A stretch of 6,887 nucleotides of DNA from Deltaproteobacteria bacterium (GTDB lineage Bacteria; SAR324; NAC60-12): NCBI GenBank assembly GCA_002730365.1, contig PBZZ01000026.1, positions 3,536 through 10,422 on the forward strand. Direction: 5' to 3'. Every line of letters starts with the position of its first letter. Positions within the stretch are counted from its first letter, which is position 1. The translations under genes and the position numbers were made by a program. Under the pieces are notes generated by a model. It had not been told where the DNA came from and did no database searches. It worked only from the letters and a program-made list of their open reading frames with translations. Below are positions 1 through 5,907 of the stretch, piece after piece.

Positions 1-1
1 A

Positions 2-883
2 ACCTTGAAAGAATTGATCCCCTTTATCGATTGGACACCTTTCTTTCACGCTTGGGAGCTTCGGGGACGCTTTCCCCAAGTCTTAGGGGATAGAAAAATC
101 GGACAGGAAGCACAAAAATTATTCGACGATGCTCAACAAATTCTTCAGAAGATCCTTGACGAGAAGATGTTTCAGCCCAGGGCGGTTGCTGGTTTTTTCC
201 CTGCTAATTCAATTGGCGATGACATCATCGTTTTCAATGATGATTCGCGCTCAAAAATCCTGACAGTCTTTCACTGTCTAAGACAGCAGATTTCCAAAGA
301 AGGTTCACTTCCTCAGTACTCTCTCTCCGATTTCATCGCACCAATTGATTCTGGAAAAGCAGATTATATTGGTGGTTTTGCTGTGACTACAGGCCATGAG
401 GTAGAAGAAGCCGCACAAGCATACTCTCGTCAAAATGACGACTACAACGCCATTATGATCAAAGCTCTGGCAGATCGCTTAGCTGAAGCTTTTGCGGAAT
501 ATCTTCACATGCGTGTGCGCGAATGGTGGGGCTTTGGTAAAAGTGAGGCGCTCTCCAAGGAAGATTTGATTGCTGAGAAATACCAAGGAATACGACCGGC
601 GCCAGGCTATCCTGCTCAACCAGATCACACCGAAAAACTAATCCTGTTTGATCTTTTGAAAGTAAGCCAACACACAGGAATCAGTCTTACAGAAAACCTT
701 GCAATGTGGCCGGCCAGCTCGGTTTGTGGTCTTTATTTTTCTCACCCACAATCACGCTATTTTGCAGTGGGCAGAATAGGCCAGGATCAAGTGGAGGATT
801 ACGCAAAAAGGAAACAACAATCTCTCTCTGAAATTGAACGCTGGCTGGGGCCCGTTCTGGGTTATGAACCAAAAGCTGCCTGA
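2..883 (+). CDS. metH: Cobalamin-dependent methionine synthase, C-terminal activation domain (5'-partial)
   Basis: MetH transfers a methyl group from 5-methyl-tetrahydrofolate through cobalamin to homocysteine, giving methionine in the cytoplasm. Only the last ~290 residues are present, out of about 1200 in the family. They form the S-adenosylmethionine-binding activation domain, which takes part in reductive reactivation of oxidised cobalamin. Counting from the TTG at position 5, recognisable blocks are [14 protein letters not shown] near the beginning, [10 protein letters not shown] (about 65-74), the [13 protein letters not shown] segment (about 116-128), [16 protein letters not shown] (about 153-168), and the SAM-contacting [15 protein letters not shown] (R197 to about 211). 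The E. coli enzyme, as I recall it, has Cys where this one has Gln in GYPA-Q-P. The end at GYEPKAA matches the family C-terminus. The frame is open to the left edge, so the TTG at 5 is an internal leucine, not a start. The cobalamin, folate and homocysteine domains should lie to the left. Confidence 0.96.
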   Translation, partial: TLKELIPFIDWTPFFHAWELRGRFPQVLGDRKIGQEAQKLFDDAQQILQKILDEKMFQPRAVAGFFPANSIGDDIIVFNDDSRSKILTVFHCLRQQISKEGSLPQYSLSDFIAPIDSGKADYIGGFAVTTGHEVEEAAQAYSRQNDDYNAIMIKALADRLAEAFAEYLHMRVREWWGFGKSEALSKEDLIAEKYQGIRPAPGYPAQPDHTEKLILFDLLKVSQHTGISLTENLAMWPASSVCGLYFSHPQSRYFAVGRIGQDQVEDYAKRKQQSLSEIERWLGPVLGYEPKAA

Positions 884-911
884 AAAATAAAATTATAGTT
901 GATTGAGCCCA

Positions 912-1832
912 ATGCGCATCATCGAGATGTATCATAATCGGCCATTCGTCTTCTCAATCGAGGTCTTTCCTCCCAAGACAGAAGATGGAATGACGAATCT
1001 TCAAAAAAAGCTAAGAGCTTTTTCTGCATTCAAGCCTGATTATATTTCCGTTACTTATGGTGCTGGAGGTGGCACAAGGCAAAACACCCAGTACCTTGCT
1101 GGCTTTATTGGTAACGAGCTAGGAATTGAGGTACTGGCCCACCTGACCTGCGTCAGTCACACCCGTAAAGATGTGAGCCTTCTTAAGGAGCGATTTTTAA
1201 GCGAGGGAGTAGAAAACATCATGGCGCTTCGTGGAGACCCGCCCACAACTGAGAAAAAGTTTGAGCCAATGCCGGGAGGCTACCGCTACGCAAGTGAATT
1301 AATTGAAGACCTTTCTCGAGATCGACGTTTTGGAATCGGTGCAGCCGGTTATCCAGAAACACATATTGACGCCATTAGTTCCCAAATGGATCGGTATTTC
1401 TTGAAACATAAAATTGAAAGAGGAGCTGAATTTGTAATCAGTCAGTTTTTCTTGGAAAATCAGAAATTTTTGAGTTGGCGTGATCAGCTGTATCGAGAGG
1501 GGGTAAGAATTCCTATCATTCCTGGACTCATCTGTGCTCAATCTTTCAGCCAGATTCAGAGATTCGCAAAGATGTGTGGTTGCATGGTTCCAAGCCAACT
1601 GATTAAGAATTTAGAACGTTTTGCGGGTAATGCTGAGGATAGTCTGAGAGTCGGCTTGGATCACGCAGAAAAACAATTAGAAGGCTTGATCAAAGAGGGG
1701 ATTACAGGCTTGCATCTTTACGCTCTAAATCGGTCAGAAGTGGTTAATGATTTGGGGCAAATGATGATAGGTTTAAAGAGCAGAACGGATCTAAAATCAA
1801 ACTTAGAAAACCACGGTAGGCTTGGCTTCTGA
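912..1832 (+). CDS. metF: 5,10-methylenetetrahydrofolate reductase
   Basis: This FAD enzyme reduces 5,10-methylene-THF to 5-methyl-THF, the methyl donor consumed by the upstream metH product. The ATG at 912 gives 306 residues, normal for the family. A TTG at 903 would add three residues and an ATG at 927 would remove five; none has a strong Shine-Dalgarno. Numbered from 912, the fold is a single TIM barrel. Family active-site positions are present: Glu17 in SIEVFPP, Asp109 in ALRGDPP and Gln178 in ISQFF, equivalent to E. coli Glu28, Asp120 and Gln183. YISVTYGAGGG, AHLTC, AAGYPETH and the C-terminal LHLYALNR are also typical. One deviation is PGLICAQS (about 204-211), where the E. coli enzyme has a proline at the Cys208 position (PGILP). 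The gene starts 28 bases after metH, suggesting one operon. Its last 30 bases overlap the 3' end of the opposite-strand gene. Confidence 0.96.
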   Translation: MRIIEMYHNRPFVFSIEVFPPKTEDGMTNLQKKLRAFSAFKPDYISVTYGAGGGTRQNTQYLAGFIGNELGIEVLAHLTCVSHTRKDVSLLKERFLSEGVENIMALRGDPPTTEKKFEPMPGGYRYASELIEDLSRDRRFGIGAAGYPETHIDAISSQMDRYFLKHKIERGAEFVISQFFLENQKFLSWRDQLYREGVRIPIIPGLICAQSFSQIQRFAKMCGCMVPSQLIKNLERFAGNAEDSLRVGLDHAEKQLEGLIKEGITGLHLYALNRSEVVNDLGQMMIGLKSRTDLKSNLENHGRLGF

Positions 1833-2564
1833 CAGGGCAACCTCAATCATTTCTCGGAAACGTGATCTATTTGGGAAGCCACTTGTCTGGAAATAATCAT
1901 CGGCTGCCAAAGTTTGACTGACCTCTAAGTATTTCCCCCGCACTTTCATGCTTTCGCCGTCTTTTTTGAGAGTCTTGATTTTACAGCGATATTTCAACTC
2001 AAGTTTTTCATCCAACATTCTTAGATAACACAACACATGCTCTAAATTCGGAAATTCCCTGCTGCCTGTTGGAGGGTCTAGCTGAACTTCTGTCCAACCA
2101 TCTTTGTATTTGGCACTTTTCTGAACAAACTGAAATTGAGTCGCAAACGTCTGGAGAAAACTCTGCAGTAACTCCATCATCTTTATTCGAACATCCAATC
2201 TGCCTCCCCGATTCAACACATCTTCCCCTCCGAAAAGTAGAAATAAACTACCACTTTTATCTGTGATTGGCGCATCGCTGGGCATATTAAACCGCCAATC
2301 GTACGACAATTGCTGATTGCCATCCAGACTCTGATCCTGCTGAATATTTTCTCGATGTAGCACCTCCCAGCAATTCTCTTCACCAGCCTTAATCTTTCGA
2401 AAATTTCCGTAGGCCAAAAGCACATCTACCGTAATGGCTATCACCTTCTCAGGATTCATATTTCGAATAGATAGCTTTCCTTCAATAGGTTCCCCCTGAA
2501 GCCATTCCTCTTTGGCAGTCAGCAGTTGGTATTCCAAGGGTCTGTCAAAAAACGTACTTCGCAT
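1803..2564 (-). CDS. Conserved hypothetical protein, possibly arrestin/Spo0M-like
   Basis: The function is not known. The 253-residue product has no signal peptide or membrane helix, so it is probably cytoplasmic. Residues ~5-125 look like a beta-sandwich in the style of arrestin or Spo0M proteins: a first strand around LEYQLLTAKEEWLQGEPIEGKL, a middle strand-rich stretch, then FNMPSDAPITDKSGSLFLLF (92-111), resembling the proline-rich 'P-x-D-x-P-I-T' turn and following strand of that fold. Next comes an LDV strand and an amphipathic segment MMELLQSFLQTF (about 129-140). The second half has alternating charged strands (KYKDGWTEVQLDPP, LELKYRCKIKTLKKD) and a short C-terminal helix (RFREMIEVAL). 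The ATG at 2564 has a weak, very close AGGA upstream. It is transcribed divergently from leuB and convergently with metF. I am confident it is a real gene, because the protein is well structured and compositionally normal. The arrestin-like assignment rests on recalled pattern only. Confidence 0.85.
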   Translation of the reverse strand: MRSTFFDRPLEYQLLTAKEEWLQGEPIEGKLSIRNMNPEKVIAITVDVLLAYGNFRKIKAGEENCWEVLHRENIQQDQSLDGNQQLSYDWRFNMPSDAPITDKSGSLFLLFGGEDVLNRGGRLDVRIKMMELLQSFLQTFATQFQFVQKSAKYKDGWTEVQLDPPTGSREFPNLEHVLCYLRMLDEKLELKYRCKIKTLKKDGESMKVRGKYLEVSQTLAADDYFQTSGFPNRSRFREMIEVALSEAKPTVVF

Positions 2565-2762
2565 AATCCTGAAATTGATTGTGTATTGGGGAAACTGAAA
2601 TGAAGTGAAAAGTCTTTGGGTTGAATTCGACCAGATGCGTAAAACGAATACGAATTACTGGATTTGCAAATTGCATTCGCAGATTGCAGGATAACATCAT
2701 TGTTGCTTTAGGTTTAAGTAAAATTCTTCAATTAGTTGACCATTTCGTAAAAAGGGAAGTAG
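2565..2762. promoter_or_regulatory. Divergent intergenic region with candidate operator motifs
   Basis: This 198-base gap lies between two outward-facing genes and should hold promoters for both. A perfect palindrome ATTTGCAAAT spans 2662-2671. It overlaps an inverted repeat TGCAA-A-TTGCA at 2665-2675. TTGCA also recurs at 2664, 2671 and 2684. A six-base tandem ACGAATACGAAT lies at 2644-2655. A TAAAAT hexamer at 2719-2724 could be a -10 element for leuB, but no good -35 sits at the right distance. A TTGCAT (2671) and TAACAT (2692) pair has a short 15-base spacer. Promoter positions are therefore tentative. Confidence 0.4.
2751..2759 (+). promoter_or_regulatory. Ribosome binding site of leuB
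   Basis: AAAGGGAAG lies just before the leuB ATG at 2763, with the AAGGG core ending about six bases upstream. This is the clearest Shine-Dalgarno in the window and supports the ATG at 2763 as the leuB start. Confidence 0.75.
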
Positions 2763-3836
2763 ATGTCTAAGAATATTGTCATCACTCCAGGTGATGGAAT
2801 CGGGAAAGAAGTCACCGTACAAGCTCGCAAAGTCATGGAATACATGGCGAAGCGCTTTCAGATAGTACTTGAATTCACTGAAGTACCAATCGGAGGTACT
2901 GCTTACGATTCAACGGGAACACCCCTACCTGACGAAACCCTCCAGGCTTGTAAAGCTGCAGATGCCATTCTTTTAGGTGCTGTTGGTGGGCCTCAGTGGG
3001 AGGCTCTTGACTACTCCGTTCGACCAGAGCGCGCACTACTCGGATTACGTGGAGAATTACAGCTTTATGCCAATCTGCGACCAGCACAAATTTACGGTGA
3101 GTTGGTGGGGGCATCTACATTAAAGCCAGAAGTCGTTGATGGTGCTGACATCATGGTCATCCGGGAATTGACCGGGGGAATTTACTTTGGCCAACCCAAA
3201 GGAGTTGAGATCAGAAACGGAGAGCGTGTTGGCTTCAATACTTTGGTGTATTCTGAGTCTGAGATTCACAGAATAGCCAAGGTAGGTTTTGAAACTGCTC
3301 AGAAACGTAGTGGTCGTTTGACATCGGTCGACAAAGCAAATGTGCTTGAAGCTACCGAATTGTGGCGAAATGTGGTTCAGGAAGTCCACAAAGACTATCC
3401 AGACGTAGAGCTAAGCCATATGTATGTTGATAACGCCGCCATGCAATTGATCAGAGCACCAAAGCAATTCGATACGATTGTTACCACCAACATGTTTGGC
3501 GATATTTTAAGCGACGCATCCGCCATGATCACCGGTTCAATTGGCATGCTCCCCTCAGCAAGCCTTGGAGGAAGGGTCGGCCTTTATGAGCCTGTGCATG
3601 GCTCGGCACCAGATATTGCAGGGCAAGATTTAGCAAATCCACTCGCTACGATCCTCTCTGTAGGGATGCTTTTCCGTTACTCACTTGACCTTAGAGAGGC
3701 AGACGAATTGATCCATAAAGCTGTTGAAGACACGATCAAAACCTACCGAACTGGTGACATCATGGCAGAAGGAAAGACAAGCGTTGGTTGCCAGAGGATG
3801 GGAGAGGAAGTGATTAAGAGTTTAGAGCAGATTTGA
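2763..3836 (+). CDS. leuB: 3-isopropylmalate dehydrogenase
   Basis: LeuB oxidises and decarboxylates 3-isopropylmalate to 2-ketoisocaproate with NAD+, the third step committed to leucine synthesis, in the cytoplasm. The 357 residues match family length. The [11 protein letters not shown] motif is at 7-17 and [10 protein letters not shown] at 70-79. Substrate-binding arginines are seen as Arg96 (LGLRGEL), Arg106 (ANLRP) and Arg134 (VIRELTGG), with the catalytic Tyr141-Lys191 pair ([14 protein letters not shown]). Metal-binding aspartates are Asp223 (YVDNAAM), Asp247 and Asp251 ([10 protein letters not shown]). The NAD-specific loop [13 protein letters not shown] is near the C-terminus. [12 protein letters not shown] and the family length argue for LeuB over isocitrate or tartrate dehydrogenase. 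The start is supported by a good ribosome binding site. The gene stands apart from leuA, leuC and leuD in this window. It faces away from the arrestin-like gene, and the next gene follows 102 bases later on the same strand. Confidence 0.97.
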   Translation: MSKNIVITPGDGIGKEVTVQARKVMEYMAKRFQIVLEFTEVPIGGTAYDSTGTPLPDETLQACKAADAILLGAVGGPQWEALDYSVRPERALLGLRGELQLYANLRPAQIYGELVGASTLKPEVVDGADIMVIRELTGGIYFGQPKGVEIRNGERVGFNTLVYSESEIHRIAKVGFETAQKRSGRLTSVDKANVLEATELWRNVVQEVHKDYPDVELSHMYVDNAAMQLIRAPKQFDTIVTTNMFGDILSDASAMITGSIGMLPSASLGGRVGLYEPVHGSAPDIAGQDLANPLATILSVGMLFRYSLDLREADELIHKAVEDTIKTYRTGDIMAEGKTSVGCQRMGEEVIKSLEQI

Positions 3837-3841
3837 TTTTT

Positions 3842-3886
3842 AACCAATTTCGCTTCAGGTTACATCCTGTACCTTTGGAATTGTTT
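3842..3886 (+). other. Possible stem-loop in the leuB-channel gap
   Basis: An inner hairpin at 3857-3874 pairs AGGT-ACA with TGTACCT, with one bulged T and a TCC loop. Flanking CAATT (3845-3849) can pair with AATTG (3879-3883), extending the structure. It follows the leuB stop by about 20 bases. No long T-run follows, so it is not a convincing intrinsic terminator; it could be a weak terminator, an mRNA-processing or stability element, or chance. Confidence 0.25.
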
Positions 3887-3938
3887 GAAGGGGGGAACAG
3901 GATACCAGTATTTAATTAGCATCAATCAACAACAAAAC

Positions 3939-5903
3939 ATGCCGCAAAATCGTTATAGCTGGGATGAGCGTTTTCGATATTGGCTAGACAGCTTCATGTC
4001 AAAAGGCGGAACCTCTGTCTTCCTTTCTCTATTATTTTTATTTTTTGTTGCTTTTGTTGTCATGGGAACACTTCGTTTTGTTGTGTTCCTTATTTTTCCC
4101 GATAAAACAATTGAGGATGGTACCTTCCTTCTGTGGCACGCTTTTTTTCAAATTATTGACTCTGGCTCCCTAGCAGAATTAGACGCAGGATCTAACTTCC
4201 CAGGGAAGGTCGTAGCGATTGTTACCATCTTCATAGGCTTGGTTCTATTCTCGAGCATGGTTGCCTTCATCACACAAGAATTTGAAAATCGCATATCAAC
4301 CCTCAAAAAAGGCAAGAGCCAAGTCCTTGAAGAAGATCATGTACTGATTGTTGGTTTTAGTGAAAGAGTGATTGAGATCATCAAAGAATTGATAGTAGCC
4401 AATGAATCAGACTCTGGTGTCGTGGTTATCGTTGCAGAAATGGACAAAGAAGCGATGGATGACTATCTTCGGGACTCTATCCAAGACTTCAAAACTACTA
4501 AAATCATCACCAGAAGTGGTTCCACCACCAGTATTAGAAACTTGAAAGGGGTGGGTATTCAGCATGCTCACTGTGTAGTCGTGCTTAACAATGCTAAGTC
4601 TTCAGATAGCAACGAAACTAAGGAATTGGCCGATGCAAGAGTGATTAAGACAATCATGGCCGTTGTTGCTGCCAAAGGAGAGGAAGCCCCTCCCGTCATT
4701 GCTGAAATTTTCATTGAGCGCTACCGGCTACTCGCAGAAACAATTGTCCAAGGTAAAGTGACCACTATGAATGAGGCTGATATTCTTGCTCGAATGTTGG
4801 TTCAGACTTCACGAAATAAGGGTCTGGCAATGGTCTATGCAGACTTGGTTGGCTTTGAAGGAAATGAATTTTATTTTTTCAAACCTGAGGAGGGATGGAA
4901 TGGGATAAACTTCGGTGATCTCCAATTCCAATTTATGGAAAGCGTACCTTTGGGGTTGCGCCTTCCAACTGGTGAGATTTTGTTGAATCCACCTCGGAAC
5001 CGTATTCTCCAAGAACAGGATGAAATCGTTGTTCTTGCAGAGGATGATTCAACCATAAATTTCTCATCCAAAAGAGTTTTTGAGCCCAAAGCTTACCCTT
5101 ACAGTAACCAAAAGAAAGTGCTCCCTGAAGAACACCACCTGATAGTAGGTTGGAATAACAAAGCACCTATTGTTTTAAGTGAGTATGCCGACTACATGGT
5201 ACCAGGTTCTTCGGTCGACTTATTGATTGAGGCAAATGCTGATCCTGAAATTCGTGAAGAATTTGAAAAAATTGCGAGTAGCTTCCCTGATGTTCAAATG
5301 AAATTCAATGAAATCAATTTTCAGTCTGAAGAAGAGTTGGATAACTTGGGGCTCCCAGGCTACACCACGGTCGCGATTTTGGCAGGAAGTGGAGATGAAG
5401 CGGAAGAGATCGATGCGAGAACGATTATGCGGCTTCTTCAGGTGCGCAACATTTTCAGAGAAGCTGAGGAAAGTAGTGGAGAGCCTACTGAGACCAAACT
5501 GATCAGTGAGATCGTCAACTCTGAAAATACTGAATTGATTGTTCAGGTTGGTGTTAAGGATTTCTTGATATCCAACCAGTTTGTATCAAGGATTTTCGCC
5601 CAAGTAGCCCTAGAGAAAGACGTAATGCGTGTTTATGATGATCTTTTTCAAAAAGAAGGTAGCGAGGTTTATATTAAGCCCATAGACCTTTACTTCCAAC
5701 AACCCGAAGGACTAAGTGTCACATTTGCAGACTGTGTCTTGGCGGCTCAACAAAGAGATGAGGTGTGTTTCGGGATCAAGCTAGGTCGACAAGAAACTGA
5801 AGTGGAACACAACTTTGGCATCTACATCATTCCCCCAAAAGATAGACAATACACGCTGAGTGATGATGATGCCTTGATTGTTTTAGCTGAAGAAGAGGAC
5901 TAG
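3939..5903 (+). CDS. CASTOR/POLLUX/DMI1-family ion channel with tandem RCK domains
   Basis: This is a probable inner-membrane cation channel gated by cytoplasmic RCK (TrkA-N-like) domains. Numbered from the ATG at 3939 (654 residues), a charged N-terminus (RFRYWLDSFMSKGG) leads to TM1 at about 26-53. A pore loop follows at about 64-88, with the likely filter Asp74-Ser-Gly-Ser and a following LDAGSN, then TM2 at about 91-112. A KKGKSQVLEEDHVLIVG junction (about 123-139) opens RCK1, which runs on through AEMDKEAMDD and RSGS (192-195) and closes with DEIVVLAEDD (361-370). RCK2 opens with HHLIVGW (399-405) and closes with DALIVLAEEED at the C-terminus. Junction and domain order match plant CASTOR/DMI1 and their bacterial homologues as I recall them. 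No voltage-sensor helices are seen. A TTG at 3885 would add 18 residues; ATG 3939 lacks a clear Shine-Dalgarno but starts close to the conserved region. The transported ion cannot be read from sequence. Confidence 0.88.
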   Translation: MPQNRYSWDERFRYWLDSFMSKGGTSVFLSLLFLFFVAFVVMGTLRFVVFLIFPDKTIEDGTFLLWHAFFQIIDSGSLAELDAGSNFPGKVVAIVTIFIGLVLFSSMVAFITQEFENRISTLKKGKSQVLEEDHVLIVGFSERVIEIIKELIVANESDSGVVVIVAEMDKEAMDDYLRDSIQDFKTTKIITRSGSTTSIRNLKGVGIQHAHCVVVLNNAKSSDSNETKELADARVIKTIMAVVAAKGEEAPPVIAEIFIERYRLLAETIVQGKVTTMNEADILARMLVQTSRNKGLAMVYADLVGFEGNEFYFFKPEEGWNGINFGDLQFQFMESVPLGLRLPTGEILLNPPRNRILQEQDEIVVLAEDDSTINFSSKRVFEPKAYPYSNQKKVLPEEHHLIVGWNNKAPIVLSEYADYMVPGSSVDLLIEANADPEIREEFEKIASSFPDVQMKFNEINFQSEEELDNLGLPGYTTVAILAGSGDEAEEIDARTIMRLLQVRNIFREAEESSGEPTETKLISEIVNSENTELIVQVGVKDFLISNQFVSRIFAQVALEKDVMRVYDDLFQKEGSEVYIKPIDLYFQQPEGLSVTFADCVLAAQQRDEVCFGIKLGRQETEVEHNFGIYIIPPKDRQYTLSDDDALIVLAEEED

Positions 5904-5907
5904 ATCC

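Noticed and set aside
5..7. TTG as a start for metH
   Set aside because: The frame is open to the window edge and the protein begins mid-domain compared with full-length MetH, so this is an internal codon.
687..935. Reverse open frame across the metH-metF junction
   Set aside because: It is antisense to conserved MetH codons and its translation shows no recognisable motif or family resemblance.
2069..2266. Forward open frame of 65 codons within the arrestin-like gene
   Set aside because: It is antisense to a longer and better-structured coding region, with no ribosome binding site or recognisable motif.
3857..3874. Intrinsic terminator after leuB
   Set aside because: The stem is short, has a bulge and is not followed by a run of T; it is listed only as a possible stem-loop.
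3885..3938. 18-residue N-terminal extension of the channel from TTG 3885
   Set aside because: The extra residues resemble translated intergenic DNA, and family similarity begins after the ATG at 3939. A weak GGA lies upstream of the TTG, so it is not fully excluded.
4809..5166. Three overlapping reverse-strand open frames inside the channel gene
   Set aside because: They lie antisense to a strongly supported coding region, share no recognisable motifs and have low-complexity or unnatural composition.
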